Source: Symmachiella macrocystis
GTDB taxonomy: Bacteria > Planctomycetota > Planctomycetia > Planctomycetales > Planctomycetaceae
Direction of reading: 5' to 3'
Assembly (NCBI RefSeq): GCF_007860075.1
Contig: NZ_SJPP01000001.1
Span: 3,259,490 to 3,323,489 of the forward strand
Length of the DNA stretch: 64,000 nucleotides
Notes under the pieces: generated by a model
What the model saw: only the letters and a program-made list of their open reading frames with translations
Database searches by the model: none
Told to the model about the DNA's origin: nothing
Shown here: positions 11,193 to 22,767 of the stretch, piece after piece
How positions within the stretch are numbered: position 1 is the stretch's first letter
Layout of the letters: each line of letters begins with the position of its first letter
Made by a program: the position numbers and the translations under genes

Positions 11193-11711
11193 ATGAGTAA
11201 ATACATCAAGGAATTGATTGCGTCGGATGTCCGTGAGCGGATCGGCGACGTGCAGGAGCTTTTGGTGATTGATCCGTCGAAGGTCGATGCGATCACAACC
11301 AATCAGTTGCGCTTGGACCTGCGAAAAAAAGAAATCAAGATGGTGCTGGTCAAGAATTCCTTGGCCCGTATGGCACTGAATCAGGCGGGTGTTTCCGCCT
11401 TGGATCCGATCTTGGCCGGTCCGTCGGCCTTGGTTTGGGGTGGCGAGGATATCGTCGCGTTGTCCAAGGAGATGGCCAGCTGGGCCAAGGAAATCGACGG
11501 ATTGGAAATCAAGGGCGGCACGGTTGAGGGGACGACGTTGTCGGCCGCTGACGTGGAAGTCCTGAGTAAGAGTCCAGGCCGTCTGGAGTTGATCAGTCAG
11601 ATTGCCGGGTTGGCACTCAGCCCAGGTGGTCAATTGGTCGGTGCCTTGCTTGGTCCCGGCGGTAAGGTGTCCGGGCAGGTTAAGGCCCACTCGGAGCGAG
11701 AAGAAGAGTAG
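11193..11711 (+). CDS. rplJ: 50S ribosomal protein uL10
   Basis: 172 residues. It contains KKEIKMVLVKNSLARMAL in the RNA-binding domain, and its C-terminal helix, which anchors L7/L12 dimers, ends in an Arg/Glu tail. It links 23S rRNA to the L7/L12 stalk. The start is the ATG in MSKYIKEL; a TTG four codons earlier is open but less likely. It precedes rplL by 169 bases, the normal pair. Confidence 0.95.
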   Translation: MSKYIKELIASDVRERIGDVQELLVIDPSKVDAITTNQLRLDLRKKEIKMVLVKNSLARMALNQAGVSALDPILAGPSALVWGGEDIVALSKEMASWAKEIDGLEIKGGTVEGTTLSAADVEVLSKSPGRLELISQIAGLALSPGGQLVGALLGPGGKVSGQVKAHSEREEE

Positions 11712-11880
11712 TCGCTTCGGTTTATTGTTTGAGTTGAGTTTTGAAGAGCGGCTGGAAACTAGAAGAGCTTGATTTGCGTCGATTGGGGGCGTCGGCTCGT
11801 GAGTGATCCTGTCTGCGAATCTCCTATAAATTCTGTATATGCGTCCAACGATTTTGATGTGCTGAGAAAGGAACACGGTT

Positions 11881-12288
11881 ATGGCGACGGCTGATGTTAT
11901 TGAATACGATGAACCGACGGTTGAGTTGGGTGACAAGATTGCTGGCTTGACATTGTTGGAGGCCAAGAAGCTGGCCGACTATTTGAAAGATCACCATGGC
12001 ATCGAGCCGGCTGGCGGCGGCGCGGTTATGGTGGCTTCCGGTGGAGATGGTGGCGGCGGCGAAGCTGCGGCCGAGCAAACGGAATTCACTTGCATGATCA
12101 CCGGGTTTGGTGACAGCAAGATTCCGGTGATTAAAGTCGTGCGTGCCGCGACCGGATTGGGCTTGAAGGAAGCCAAGGAGTTGGTTGAGAGTGCTCCCAA
12201 GCCATTGAAAGAGGGTGTCTCCAAGGAAGATGCTGAGAAGCTGAAGGCGGAAGTTGAAGCCGCTGGTGGTACCGCCGAAATCAAGTGA
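11881..12288 (+). CDS. rplL: 50S ribosomal protein bL12 (L7/L12)
   Basis: 135 residues, slightly longer than the usual 120-128. The N-terminal dimerisation helices (about 1-50) are joined by a Gly/Ala-rich hinge with [12 protein letters not shown] to the factor-binding domain, which has [20 protein letters not shown]. It recruits EF-Tu, EF-G and other GTPases. AAAGGA precedes the ATG. Confidence 0.97.
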   Translation: MATADVIEYDEPTVELGDKIAGLTLLEAKKLADYLKDHHGIEPAGGGAVMVASGGDGGGGEAAAEQTEFTCMITGFGDSKIPVIKVVRAATGLGLKEAKELVESAPKPLKEGVSKEDAEKLKAEVEAAGGTAEIK

Positions 12289-12879
12289 TCGCAGGTGTTG
12301 CCGTGGTGCGGGCTGCTTGAGGGATGGCGGTTGTCGATTTTGTTAGGCAACCGTGTGAGGATTCGGCGGGGTGTATTGTCCAGGTGGGTTTGGGGAATAG
12401 CTCCGTCGTTGGCAGTTGTGGTTTTGATCGTGCAGGCGTGTAGAGGCAGTCTCTGGCGGAGTGCGGTTCGGCAATTGCGCGGCTAAGTCGTTTGCTTGTC
12501 GGGTCGAGTCCGTTGAGGCGCTGGCCACAGTGGTTGGAGCCGCTGTGGTGATGACTGTATGGCGCGTGTGCCGTGGTGTAACGCCACGGCGGCGAGCTGT
12601 CCGCCCCTGAAACCAACTTCATGGATCCTTGGTAATCTTCGCTCTTGCTCAAACATCGCCCCACTGCAATTTGGCTGAGAGTTGTCACTCATTCGGTCCC
12701 GGATATCGCTGGCCCTCAAACGCGCTGCGCGTCATGTCGCTGCTTGCGCGAAGCTGTTTCGACGCGCGTGATGTTCCGCGTCGCAGGCGAAGGTCGCGAT
12801 TGGGGGCTGTTCATGGATTAGTCTCCTGTTTCCGCCGTCACGCACATCAGGCAGAACCTAGGAATTTAGAGAGCCACGC
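12289..12879. other. 590-base gap before rpoB
   Basis: No frame here looks protein-coding and no RNA gene is visible. In many bacteria the rplL-rpoB gap contains a partial terminator and an RNase III site. I see no clear terminator, but a separate rpoBC promoter or processing site would fit this long gap. Confidence 0.5.
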
Positions 12880-15800
12880 ATGCCTATTCCTCACCAACGC
12901 ACGTTGATTTTTGATGAAGTTCGTAACTTTGGTGAAATCCCCGACGAATTTGAGTTGCCTGACCTGACTCAGATTCAGACCGCGTCTTACGCGGAGTTCT
13001 TGCAGGTCGGCATTCCCTCGCGGCAACGCAAGGACCAAGGCTTGGAGGGTATCCTCCGTGAGATTTTTCCCGTAGAAAGCTATGACGGCCAGTATTCGCT
13101 GGACTACGTCAAGTATGAGCTGGGAAAGCCTCGCTACACGCCGACCGAATGTGTCCAGTTGCGGATGACGTACGGTCGTCCCTTCCGTGTCTGGTTGCGC
13201 CTCAACAAAGAGCAGCCGATCGAGGAAGAAGTCTATCTGGGCGACATGCCGATCATGCTCGGTGGTGGTGAGTTTATCATCAACGGTGCCGAGCGGGTGG
13301 TTGTGAGCCAGTTGCACCGTTCGCCAGGTGTGGACTTTGTCTCTTCTTCGGAACCGGGTGGAAAGCCGACTTATTCCTGTCGCGTGATCCCCGAGCGGGG
13401 AAGCTGGATCGAGTTGAACATCTCGAAGAAGGAAGGTCTTGGCGTTCGGATTGACCAAAGTGGTAAGTTCTCGGCTCTCACGTTGCTGCGAGCCATGGAC
13501 CCGGAATACTCGACCGATGCTTCGTTGTTGAAGTTGTTCTACGAGGTGACCGAAAACAAGACGTCGCCGGCCAGTTTGGAAAAAACGTTAGGCAAGATTG
13601 CCGCCGAAGACATCGTGTTTCCCGCAGGGCATGAGCGTTGCGGTGAAATCATTGCCGAGGCGGGCGAGGCACTCACTGAGAAGATGCACGACGACATCAA
13701 AGAGTCGTCGCTAAAGTCGATTTCGGTGATTGAAAAGGTCGATGACGCGTTGATCCTCAACAGTCTGGAAGAGGACACAACCTGCAGTCACGAAGAAGCC
13801 TTGTTGCGGATTTATCAACGGTTGCGTCCGGGGAACCCGCCGCAATTGGATAAGGCGACGGACCTGTTCCGTGAAAAGTTCTACGACGTGAATCGCTACC
13901 GGTTGGGTCGCGTCGGACGCTTCCGCATTAATCGCAAGTTCAATCAAGACGTGCCGGACACGGAGATGACTCTGCGTGCCGAGGACTTCATCAACGCGAT
14001 CCGTTATATCATCCGGTTGCGGGTGAGCGATCCGACGGCCTATGTCGACGACATCGACAACCTGGGAAATCGCCGTTTGCGGACGATTGATGAGTTGGGT
14101 GCCGATGAGGTTCGCAAAGGTTTCTTGAAACTGCGGCGGACGGTCCAGGAACGGATGACACACAAGGATGTGGAGGAAATGACTCCACGGACTTTGGTTA
14201 ATCCCAAGAGTGTTTCGGCAGCAATCGAGTTCTTCTTCGGTCGTAGCGAACTGTCGCAAGTTGTCGACCAGACGAACCCGCTTTCGATGCTGACGCACGA
14301 ACGCCGTTTGAGTGCGTTGGGGCCGGGTGGTTTGAATCGTAAACGGGCCGGCTTTGAAGTCCGTGACGTTCACATTTCGCACTACGGTCGTATTTGTCCG
14401 ATTGAGACGCCGGAAGGGACGAACATCGGCCTGATTTCCAGCTTGAGTATGTACTCCAAGGTGGATCATTACGGCTTCCTGACCACGCCCTATCGCAAAG
14501 TGAACAAGGGCAAGCTGACCGACGAAATTTGCTGGCTGCGTGCCGACGAAGAAGCGTCGTCGCACTTGGCCCCGGCTGATACTCCGGTCGAAAAAGGCCG
14601 ACTGACCAACGATCGCGTGATCGCACGTCACCGCAGCGACTTTGTCTGGGTCGGCGCCGATGAGATCAACTACATCGATATTTCACCACGGCAAATGGTG
14701 GGTGTCTCGGCGGGATTGATTCCGTTTCTGGAGCACGACGATGCCAACCGGGCTTTGATGGGTTCCAACATGCAACGGCAAGCGGTGCCGCTGTTGGTCG
14801 CCGAACCGCCGCTGGTGGGAACGGGCATTGAAGGGCCGGTTGCGGAAAACTCCGGCATGTTGGTTCGCACCGAAAAATCGGGCACGATCAATTACGTCGA
14901 TGCGAATGTCGTCGAGGTGGACGGCCGGAAATACCCCATGAAGAAATTCGTGGGATTGAACGAACGGACTTGCCTGAACCAAAAGCCGATTGTGGCCTTG
15001 GGGCAAAAAGTCAAAAAAGGACAAGTACTGTGCGACGGAGCCGCCACAGTAAATGGCCTGCTGGCATTGGGCCGGAACGTGTTGGTCGGCTTCATGTCGT
15101 GGGAAGGTTACAACTTCGAAGACGCGATTATTCTTTCCGAGAAGATGGTCAAGTCTGACACGTACACGTCGATTCATATTGATGAATTTGATGTGGAAAT
15201 TCGTGAAACAAAGTTGGGGCGTGAAGAGTTCACGCGTGATATTCCCAACGTGAGCGAAAAGGCGTTGCGGCATTTGGGCGAGGACGGGATCGTACAAATC
15301 GGTACGCGTGTCCGTTCTGGAGATATTTTGGTTGGCAAAGTCTCTCCGAAAGCCAAGTCGGAATTGACTCCGGAAGAAAAGTTGCTGCACGCCATCTTCG
15401 GACGTGCCGGCGAAGACGTGAAGAATGAAAGCCTCGAAGTCTCCTCGGGCGTGGAAGGCATCGTGATCGACACGCAAAAGTTCTCCCGCAAGATGAGCTT
15501 GACCGAAGGGGAGCGCAAGAAGTTCGATGCGGAACTCAAGTCCAAGGAGCAAGAAGGTCACAAGGCGATTGCCGAGGCATTCTTGGAATTCTTGAAAGAG
15601 TTTGAATCGGCTTTGGGTAAAAAACTCACCGACGATGACGGCCAAAACGTGGGTTCCAGCGAAAACGAAAAAGCGATTGCCGAGTACGCCGAAGGGTTTT
15701 TGTCCCGCTACGAAGGTTTGGACATCCGCAGCCCGCAGAAAAAATCGGCCTGCAATGCTGTTATCAAAAGTTCGTGGGTCACGGTCGAAAATGCGATCGA

Positions 15801-16593
15801 TACGCACAACCAAATGCTCAACTCGCTAAAACGGGGCGACGAATTGCCCAGCGGTGTGTTGCAGATGGTCAAGGTTTACGTGGCATCGAAGCGACAGATT
15901 TCCGTCGGAGACAAGATGGCCGGACGGCACGGTAACAAGGGTGTGATTTCCAAAGTGTTGCCTGAAGAAGATATGCCGTTTTTGGAAGATGGCACGCCGA
16001 TCGACATCATTTTGAACCCGTTGGGCGTACCGAGTCGGATGAACGTGGGACAGATTTTGGAGACCCACCTGGGTTGGGCTGCTGAGAAGTTGGAATACCG
16101 TGCGGTGTGCCCGGTCTTCGACGGTGCTTCTGAAGATGTACTGCGAGGCGAGTTGAAAGCCGCTGGATTGCCCGAAGACGGCAAGTCGGTGCTCTTCGAC
16201 GGTCGGACTGGTGAACAGTTGGATCAAAAGGTGACCGTGGGCCGGATCTACATGCTCAAGTTGCACCACTTGGTGGACGACAAGGTCCACGCACGGGCTA
16301 CTGGACCGTACTCGTTGATCACGCAGCAGCCATTGGGCGGTAAAGCGCGATTTGGCGGACAGCGGTTTGGAGAAATGGAAGTCTGGGCCTTGGAAGCCTA
16401 TGGGGCCGCCTACATTCTGCAGGAATTGTTGACGGTCAAAAGTGACGACGTCGAAGGACGGACGAAGATCTACGAGTCGATGGTCAAAGGGGAGAACACG
16501 CTGGAAGCGGGTACCCCGGCGAGCTTCGACGTTTTGAACAACGAAATTCGCGGGCTGGCCTTGAATCTGCAGCTTGAGAAAACTCGGATATAA
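12880..16593 (+). CDS. rpoB: RNA polymerase beta subunit
   Basis: 1237 residues, shorter than the 1342 of E. coli. The rifampicin-pocket segment [19 protein letters not shown] (about residue 457 on) keeps the aspartate, histidine and serine that contact the drug, but has VV where E. coli has [14 protein letters not shown] is near residue 1010 and [20 protein letters not shown] near the C-terminus, both part of the catalytic core and clamp. There is an acidic, Lys/Glu-rich stretch at about 870-940. The start at 12880 gives [13 protein letters not shown]. It is followed by rpoC after 100 bases. Confidence 0.98.
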   Translation: MPIPHQRTLIFDEVRNFGEIPDEFELPDLTQIQTASYAEFLQVGIPSRQRKDQGLEGILREIFPVESYDGQYSLDYVKYELGKPRYTPTECVQLRMTYGRPFRVWLRLNKEQPIEEEVYLGDMPIMLGGGEFIINGAERVVVSQLHRSPGVDFVSSSEPGGKPTYSCRVIPERGSWIELNISKKEGLGVRIDQSGKFSALTLLRAMDPEYSTDASLLKLFYEVTENKTSPASLEKTLGKIAAEDIVFPAGHERCGEIIAEAGEALTEKMHDDIKESSLKSISVIEKVDDALILNSLEEDTTCSHEEALLRIYQRLRPGNPPQLDKATDLFREKFYDVNRYRLGRVGRFRINRKFNQDVPDTEMTLRAEDFINAIRYIIRLRVSDPTAYVDDIDNLGNRRLRTIDELGADEVRKGFLKLRRTVQERMTHKDVEEMTPRTLVNPKSVSAAIEFFFGRSELSQVVDQTNPLSMLTHERRLSALGPGGLNRKRAGFEVRDVHISHYGRICPIETPEGTNIGLISSLSMYSKVDHYGFLTTPYRKVNKGKLTDEICWLRADEEASSHLAPADTPVEKGRLTNDRVIARHRSDFVWVGADEINYIDISPRQMVGVSAGLIPFLEHDDANRALMGSNMQRQAVPLLVAEPPLVGTGIEGPVAENSGMLVRTEKSGTINYVDANVVEVDGRKYPMKKFVGLNERTCLNQKPIVALGQKVKKGQVLCDGAATVNGLLALGRNVLVGFMSWEGYNFEDAIILSEKMVKSDTYTSIHIDEFDVEIRETKLGREEFTRDIPNVSEKALRHLGEDGIVQIGTRVRSGDILVGKVSPKAKSELTPEEKLLHAIFGRAGEDVKNESLEVSSGVEGIVIDTQKFSRKMSLTEGERKKFDAELKSKEQEGHKAIAEAFLEFLKEFESALGKKLTDDDGQNVGSSENEKAIAEYAEGFLSRYEGLDIRSPQKKSACNAVIKSSWVTVENAIDTHNQMLNSLKRGDELPSGVLQMVKVYVASKRQISVGDKMAGRHGNKGVISKVLPEEDMPFLEDGTPIDIILNPLGVPSRMNVGQILETHLGWAAEKLEYRAVCPVFDGASEDVLRGELKAAGLPEDGKSVLFDGRTGEQLDQKVTVGRIYMLKLHHLVDDKVHARATGPYSLITQQPLGGKARFGGQRFGEMEVWALEAYGAAYILQELLTVKSDDVEGRTKIYESMVKGENTLEAGTPASFDVLNNEIRGLALNLQLEKTRI

Positions 16594-16693
16594 CGCGGCC
16601 ATGGGACCGAGTCCCAGTGTGGGTGTGTATCACACGAGCGGCTCGAATTGACAGTTACGCCAGATCCCCAACATTATTTTAGGAGTGTGTGCA

Positions 16694-19600
16694 GTGAGCA
16701 CCGGCGAAGCAGCATACGATCGCATTAACGACTACGGCGCGGTGAAAATCGGGTTGGCGAGTCCGCACGATATTCGCGGTTGGTCGTTCGGCGAGGTGAA
16801 GAAGCCGGAAACCATCAACTACCGGACCTATCGTCCGGAGCGTGACGGCTTATTCTGCGAACGGATTTTTGGTCCGGAGAAGGACTGGGAATGCGCCTGC
16901 GGTAAATATCGCGGGATGAAATACAAGGGAATGATCTGCGACCGTTGCGGCGTGAAGGTGACGCATAGTCGCGTTCGCCGCAAGCGGATGGGCCATATTG
17001 AATTGGCCGCGCCGGTTGTACATATCTGGTTCTTCAAGTCGATGCCCAGCCGCTTGGGATCGTTGTTGAACATGAAGACAACCAGCTTGGAAAAGGTGGT
17101 CTATTTCCAAGATTATGTCGTCATCGATCCGGGTGACACCCCGCTGCGTGAACGGCAATTGCTGACCGAAGAAGAAGCTCGCCACGCCCGCGCTAAATAT
17201 GGGGACGATTCGTTTGAAATCGAAATGGGCGCCGAAGCAGTCAAGAAACTGCTGGGCAAGCTCAAGCTGGTCGAGCTATCGCACGAATTGCGCAACGAAC
17301 TGCGCGAAACCGGCAGTCAGCAGAAAATGAAGGATCTGATCAAGCGGCTCAAAACGGTGGAGAGCCTGCGCGACAGTGATAACCATCCCGAGTGGATGGT
17401 ACTGGATGTGATTCCGGTCATTCCGCCGGATCTGCGGCCGTTGGTGCTGTTGGATTCAGGCAACTTTGCGACCAGCGACTTGAACGACCTTTATCGTCGG
17501 ATTATCAATCGCAACACGCGTTTGAAAAAGTTGGTCGACCTCAACGCGCCGGAAGTCATCGTCCGCAACGAAAAGCGGATGTTGCAACAATCGGTCGACG
17601 CCCTGTTCGACAACAGCCGTTGTAAGCGGCCCGTATTAGGATCGTCGAACCGTCCGCTCAAGTCGCTGACCGACATGATCAAAGGGAAGCAAGGGCGGTT
17701 TCGTGAGAACCTGCTGGGGAAACGGGTCGACTACTCTGCACGGAGTGTGATCGTCGTCGGTCCGGAACTCAAATTGCACCAATGCGGTTTGCCCAAGAAA
17801 ATTGCCTTGGAGTTATTCCAGCCGTTCGTGATTCGCCGCCTGAAGGATCTCGGGCATGCGGATACCATCAAGAGCGCTAAGCGGATGCTCGAACGCAAGG
17901 ACGAGGATGTTTGGGACATTTTGGATGCGGTGATTCGCAATCACCCCGTCATGCTCAACCGTGCTCCGACTTTGCACCGTATGGGAATTCAGGCGTTCGA
18001 ACCGACGCTGATCGAAGGGAACGCCATCATGGTGCACCCGTTGGTCTGCAAAGGTTTTAACGCTGACTTTGATGGCGACCAGATGGCGGTCCACTTGCCG
18101 CTGTCGATCGAAGCCCAGGTCGAAGCCACAACGCTGATGATGTCGACGAACAACATTTTCAGCCCGGCCAATGGTGCGCCGATTATTAGTCCGTCGCAAG
18201 ACATCGTGATGGGTAGTTATTACCTGACACTCTCCAAGCCGGATCGTCCCGGCGAGGGCACGGTTTTTGCGTCGGTGGCCGAAGTCCATATGGCGGTTGC
18301 TCAAAACAAGGTCACCACGCATGCTCGGATTAAACTCCGATTGGCATCCGATACGCAGATCAAAGGGGAAGGCGCCGAGACCTTTAAGCCCGGTGGTTTG
18401 ATTGACACGACCGTCGGCCGCGTGATCTTCAACGACGATGTGGTCGCCCAAGGGATGCCCTATTACAACCTCACCATGCGGAGCAAGGACCTGGCGAACG
18501 TCGTTTCTGACTGCTACCAGATCCTGGGACGGCGGGCAACGATTGAATTGCTGGATCGCATGAAGGCACGTGGGTTCCAAGAATCCACGCGGAGCGGCCT
18601 CTCGTTTGCCACCAGTGACCTGAAGATTCCGCCCAACAAAGATAAAGTCATCGGCGAAGCGGAAAAGAAAGTGCTGCAACAACAGAAGTTGTTTGATCGC
18701 GGTATTATCACGAACCAGGAACGGTACAACCAGGTGCTCGACACCTGGACGCACGCCCGTGAACAAATTACGGCTGCGATGATGGAGGAACTGGAGAACG
18801 ACGTCCGTGGTGACGGTTCGTATGTGAATCCGATCTTCCTCATGGCCAACTCTGGTGCCCGTGGTGGTGTGGAACAGATTCGCCAATTGGCTGGTATGCG
18901 GGGTCTGATGGCCAAGCCGAGTGGTGAAATCATCGAGACACCGATTAAGGCCAACTTCTGTGAAGGGTTGACCGTGTTGGAATACTTCAGTTCCACGCAT
19001 GGTGCCCGCAAAGGTTTGGCCGATACGGCACTCAAGACAGCCGATAGTGGTTACCTGACGCGGAAACTGGCCGACGTGGCCCAAAATATGGTTGTCACGT
19101 CCTACGACTGCGGCACCATCCAAGGGATTACGCGTGGTGTTGTTTATCGGGGCGAAAAAGTTGAAGTCAGCCTGACCGACGCGATTTTGGGACGTGTCAG
19201 CCGGACAAACATCGTCAATCCGATCACCGACGAACTAATCGTCCGGGAAGGCGAATTGATTACTGTCGCCATCGCCCACAAGATTGAGCAGTTGGGACTG
19301 GAGAAAATCCAGGTCCGCAGCCCGATGACCTGCGAGGCACAACTCGGGATTTGCCGTTTGTGTTACGGTATGGATCTCTCGACCGGTTCGTTGGTCGAGG
19401 AAGGTATGGCTGTGGGGATTATCGCTGCTCAGAGTATCGGCGAACCGGGAACACAGTTGACGATGCGGACGTTCCACATTGGTGGGACCGCCTCTCGCGA
19501 AATTGAAGAAAGCGAAATCCGCACGAAACGTGCCGGTAAAGTTCGCTTTGCTCGCATTCGCAGTGTGGTGAACAACGAAGGCCAAAACGTGGTCTTGGCG

Positions 19601-21142
19601 CGAAGCGGCGAAATCATCCTGTTGGATGCCAAGGAGCGGGAACTCGAGAAGTATACGATCCCCAACGGAGCGGTGATCGTCGCCCAAGAGAACCAAGAAG
19701 TGCAACCGGGCGACCTGCTTTGTACGTGGGATCCTCACTCGGTGCCGATTCTTGCTGAAGTCGGCGGTAAAGTCCGCCTCGAAGAATGTGTCGAAGGGAT
19801 TTCGGTTCGGTCGGAAACGGAGGCCAGCGGAAACGTCCGCTTGACCGTTATCGAGCACAAAAGCGATTTGCATCCGCAGATTATTTTGGAAGACGGTACG
19901 GGCAAGATTCTCGACTTCTATTACCTGCCTGAACGTGCACACATTGAAGTAGGCAACGGTCAGCAAGTCACCGCTGGAATGGTCTTGGCCAAGACGCCGC
20001 GTGAAGCGGGCGGAACGCAGGACATCACCGGTGGTTTGCCGCGGGTGACCGAACTCTTCGAAGCACGGCGTCCCAAAGACCCGTCGGTTGTTGCCGAGAT
20101 CAATGGTGAGATCGACCTGGTCAGTGAAAAGAAACGTGGCAAGCGGGTGATTATTGTCCGCGGCGAAGACGGCACTGAGATCGAGCACATCATTCCGCAC
20201 GGAAAGCACTTGCGGGTGCATGCCAAAGATCTGGTCAATGCGGGGGACCAACTTGTCGATGGCCCGTTGGTTCCGCACGATATTCTGCGCGTCAGTGGCG
20301 AAGAAGCCGTACAGCAGTATTTGCTGCGTGAAGTGCAAAACGTCTATCGTTCGCAACGTGTGGAAATCGACGATAAGCATATCGAAATCATCGTCGCCCA
20401 GATGTTGCGTAAAGTCGGCATCGAAAGCGTGGGCGATACCACCTTGTTGCCCGGTATTGTGATCGACAAATTCGAGTTCCGCCGCATCAACCAACAGTTG
20501 ATGGAATGCGTTCGCGTGGTCGATCCGGGTGATACCGAATTCCATGCCGACGACATTGTCCCGGCGGAAACATTGGAAGAGGTGAATAGCCAAGTCGAGG
20601 CTGCGGGGGCAACTCCTGCGAGTTCCGCCCGACCACGTCCGGCGACGGCCAACACGATGTTATTGGGTATTACCAAGGCGGCTGTTCAAAGTGAAAGTTT
20701 CATTTCGGCGGCCAGTTTCCAGGAAACCACCAAGGTACTGACCGAGGCGGCGTTGGCCAGCAAGAGCGACAATCTGGTCGGTCTGAAGGAGAACGTGATT
20801 CTGGGGCACTTGGTGCCGGCGGGTACCGGTTTTTATACGCACCAGCAAGCGGAAGTTCGTATCAAGCCCGAAGCTCTGCAAGAGTTGAAGGAAGAAAAAG
20901 AACGGATCTTGCAGGCGCGGTTTAACCTACTCAACGAGGGGGATGAATTGCCGGCCGGTGAGGCACGTCCGCTTCAGCCACCGCAACCGCCTCAGCCACC
21001 CCAACCGGCTGAGCCGCAGTCCGATCCGCAACCTCAGTCTCTGCCTCAAGGGAGTAGTGAATCACCCATCATTCCGGATGAGGCGATGGACGTCTCGCGA
21101 GGAGAAGCGGGCGGTGCAGCAGCTCCGGAGAGTGGTGAGTGA
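16694..21142 (+). CDS. rpoC: RNA polymerase beta-prime subunit
   Basis: 1482 residues. The N-terminal zinc site has CAC and CDRC (about 66-88). The active-site NADFDGDQM, which binds the catalytic magnesium, is at about 456-464. The second zinc site is made of YDCG, TCEA and CRLC (about 804-890), and the trigger loop has [20 protein letters not shown] (about 908-927). I chose the GTG at 16694, eight bases after AGGAG; the in-frame GTG three codons earlier overlaps that site. The last 60 residues are a Pro/Gln/Ser-rich tail with PQPPQPPQP that E. coli lacks. Confidence 0.98.
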   Translation: MSTGEAAYDRINDYGAVKIGLASPHDIRGWSFGEVKKPETINYRTYRPERDGLFCERIFGPEKDWECACGKYRGMKYKGMICDRCGVKVTHSRVRRKRMGHIELAAPVVHIWFFKSMPSRLGSLLNMKTTSLEKVVYFQDYVVIDPGDTPLRERQLLTEEEARHARAKYGDDSFEIEMGAEAVKKLLGKLKLVELSHELRNELRETGSQQKMKDLIKRLKTVESLRDSDNHPEWMVLDVIPVIPPDLRPLVLLDSGNFATSDLNDLYRRIINRNTRLKKLVDLNAPEVIVRNEKRMLQQSVDALFDNSRCKRPVLGSSNRPLKSLTDMIKGKQGRFRENLLGKRVDYSARSVIVVGPELKLHQCGLPKKIALELFQPFVIRRLKDLGHADTIKSAKRMLERKDEDVWDILDAVIRNHPVMLNRAPTLHRMGIQAFEPTLIEGNAIMVHPLVCKGFNADFDGDQMAVHLPLSIEAQVEATTLMMSTNNIFSPANGAPIISPSQDIVMGSYYLTLSKPDRPGEGTVFASVAEVHMAVAQNKVTTHARIKLRLASDTQIKGEGAETFKPGGLIDTTVGRVIFNDDVVAQGMPYYNLTMRSKDLANVVSDCYQILGRRATIELLDRMKARGFQESTRSGLSFATSDLKIPPNKDKVIGEAEKKVLQQQKLFDRGIITNQERYNQVLDTWTHAREQITAAMMEELENDVRGDGSYVNPIFLMANSGARGGVEQIRQLAGMRGLMAKPSGEIIETPIKANFCEGLTVLEYFSSTHGARKGLADTALKTADSGYLTRKLADVAQNMVVTSYDCGTIQGITRGVVYRGEKVEVSLTDAILGRVSRTNIVNPITDELIVREGELITVAIAHKIEQLGLEKIQVRSPMTCEAQLGICRLCYGMDLSTGSLVEEGMAVGIIAAQSIGEPGTQLTMRTFHIGGTASREIEESEIRTKRAGKVRFARIRSVVNNEGQNVVLARSGEIILLDAKERELEKYTIPNGAVIVAQENQEVQPGDLLCTWDPHSVPILAEVGGKVRLEECVEGISVRSETEASGNVRLTVIEHKSDLHPQIILEDGTGKILDFYYLPERAHIEVGNGQQVTAGMVLAKTPREAGGTQDITGGLPRVTELFEARRPKDPSVVAEINGEIDLVSEKKRGKRVIIVRGEDGTEIEHIIPHGKHLRVHAKDLVNAGDQLVDGPLVPHDILRVSGEEAVQQYLLREVQNVYRSQRVEIDDKHIEIIVAQMLRKVGIESVGDTTLLPGIVIDKFEFRRINQQLMECVRVVDPGDTEFHADDIVPAETLEEVNSQVEAAGATPASSARPRPATANTMLLGITKAAVQSESFISAASFQETTKVLTEAALASKSDNLVGLKENVILGHLVPAGTGFYTHQQAEVRIKPEALQELKEEKERILQARFNLLNEGDELPAGEARPLQPPQPPQPPQPAEPQSDPQPQSLPQGSSESPIIPDEAMDVSRGEAGGAAAPESGE

Positions 21143-21499
21143 GCGGAAACCATAGGAAAATCAACCAAGATCCGACCTGTTCCGGCGGGATTCCCGCCGG
21201 GACCATTGACGCTGGCAGGCAATCACTATAGATTGCTACATTCGCGCAACTGTCCGATTTCGTCTCACGATCCGTGCAGTGCGTCGAAGGTTCCCCCAGT
21301 TTGTAAACGGTTTCGGTCATTTTTGTTGTCCGGCAACCGCGTTATTTAATATCGATTCAATTCATAGCAAAACGTTGACAACCAGACTCCAGGTTCCCAG
21401 GCGCGAGTTGATCTCGCGGTGCGGCCGACGCTTGAAACACAGCAATGCCGGGCCGGGACACTTGTTGGAGCAGCCTACGAAACGGTTCGGGTAAAGTTC
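21143..21499. other. Gap between rpoC and rpsL with a GC hairpin
   Basis: About 360 bases without a plausible gene. CCGGCGGG ATT CCCGCCGG at 21182-21200 is a perfect 8-bp stem just past the rpoC stop. It lacks a T-run, so it may be an RNA-processing or stability hairpin. A TTGACA at 21375-21380 has no matching -10 at the right distance. The str genes may be read from upstream. Confidence 0.5.
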
Positions 21500-21871
21500 A
21501 TGCCGACGATCAATCAGCTCATTCGAAAACCCCGCAAAAAGCAGGTCCAAAAGAGCAAGACTCCGCTATTGGAAACTTGCCCGCAGAAGAAGGGCGTTTG
21601 CTTGCAGGTCAAAACGATTACACCGAAAAAGCCGAACTCGGCTTTGCGGAAAGTGGCACGTGTGCGACTTTCGAATGGGAAAGAGGTCACAGCCTATATC
21701 CCGGGTGAAGGCCACAACCTGCAGGAACACTCGATCGTGTTGGTGCGGGGTGGACGTGTTCGCGACTTGCCGGGTGTGCGGTACAAAGTCATTCGTGGTG
21801 TGCTCGATACCTTGGGCGTTTCCGATCGCCGTCAAGCCCGTAGTCGTTACGGAAACAAGCGGCCTAAATAG
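21500..21871 (+). CDS. rpsL: 30S ribosomal protein uS12
   Basis: 123 residues starting [15 protein letters not shown]. The decoding-centre loop [11 protein letters not shown] and [10 protein letters not shown] are intact, so the lysines altered in streptomycin-resistant mutants are present. It monitors codon-anticodon pairing. The frame is open 27 codons upstream, but the conserved N-terminus fixes the start. First gene of the str group rpsL-rpsG-fusA. Confidence 0.97.
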   Translation: MPTINQLIRKPRKKQVQKSKTPLLETCPQKKGVCLQVKTITPKKPNSALRKVARVRLSNGKEVTAYIPGEGHNLQEHSIVLVRGGRVRDLPGVRYKVIRGVLDTLGVSDRRQARSRYGNKRPK

Positions 21872-22032
21872 ATCGGCCGCCGCAGGCAATGCCGACAGGT
21901 CGATTCGCACAGTGTCGACGTGTCCGGGCTCAGGGGTCAATCAACAGCGCTGCCGTCCAGTGGGGACCGGGTGGCGAATACGCGTTGCAGCCGAATTCAA
22001 ACAGATAACTCGCAGAAGGTTGAGAATTTAAG

Positions 22033-22515
22033 ATGGCCACTCGATTCACCGCCAGCCGGACCCAGTTGCGTCCCGATCCTCGTTGTGGATCAATTTTGGC
22101 ATCCAAGTTCATCAACTGCTTGATGTGTGACGGCAAAAAGAGCGTCGCACAAGGCTTGTTTTACGGAGCGCTCGACATCATCAAAGAGCGAGCCCCCGAG
22201 CAAGAGCCGATCGAAGTCTTCAACGCAGCCGTCGAGAACGTGAAGCCGTCGGTGGAAGTGCGTTCTAAACGGGTCGGTGGTGCGACCTACCAGGTGCCGA
22301 CTCCGGTAAGCCCCAAACGTCAACAGACGCTCGCCATTCGTTGGATTCTGGAAGTGACTCGCGGAAAACGGGGTCGTCCGATGGCGAATCGCTTGGCTGA
22401 CGAATTGCTGGCCGCCTACCGTCGTGAGGGCGCCGCGATGACCAAACGAGAAAACGTCCACCGTATGGCTGAAGCGAACAAGGCGTTTGCCCACTTCGGC
22501 TACAGCCGTCGCTAG
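22033..22515 (+). CDS. rpsG: 30S ribosomal protein uS7
   Basis: 160 residues. It has [18 protein letters not shown] and [20 protein letters not shown], the hallmarks of S7, which nucleates assembly of the 30S head and touches E-site tRNA. It ends with FAHFGYSRR. The ORF follows rpsL by 161 bases and a terminator lies 45 bases after its stop, so rpsLG may be separate from fusA. Confidence 0.97.
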   Translation: MATRFTASRTQLRPDPRCGSILASKFINCLMCDGKKSVAQGLFYGALDIIKERAPEQEPIEVFNAAVENVKPSVEVRSKRVGGATYQVPTPVSPKRQQTLAIRWILEVTRGKRGRPMANRLADELLAAYRREGAAMTKRENVHRMAEANKAFAHFGYSRR

Positions 22516-22559
22516 AAAAACTTGATATTCCCCGCCGTTTGGCGGCGGACGAATTTAAA

Positions 22560-22594
22560 CGCGGGACTTGTGAAAAAGTCCCGCGTTGCTTTTT
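22560..22594 (+). terminator. Rho-independent terminator after rpsG
   Basis: CGCGGGACTT (22560-22569) and AAGTCCCGCG (22576-22585) form a perfect 10-bp stem with loop GTGAAA, followed by TTGCTTTTT. It separates rpsL-rpsG from fusA, so fusA needs its own promoter in the next 170 bases. Confidence 0.85.
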
Positions 22595-22767
22595 GCGCGG
22601 ATGTAGTTGGGCAGCGGGCCGTTTGGGCAGCTTGTGGTTTTACTGGACAGTCGATATGAACATTATCCTGTGGCTGGTTGAACCATTTCGCTAGCTTGCG
22701 TGTCCGATGCGCTTTGTTGCGATTGCTCGGTGCTTTTTATTGTCATTCATGCCTAAGATGCGGATCC

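Noticed and set aside
12629-12907. 92-codon frame between rplL and rpoB
   Set aside because: Overlaps the rpoB start, is Arg/Ser/His-rich without domains and has no ribosome-binding site.
14683-20593. Several 300-450-codon frames antisense to rpoB and rpoC
   Set aside because: Same reason: low-complexity antisense translations with no starts, domains or ribosome-binding sites.
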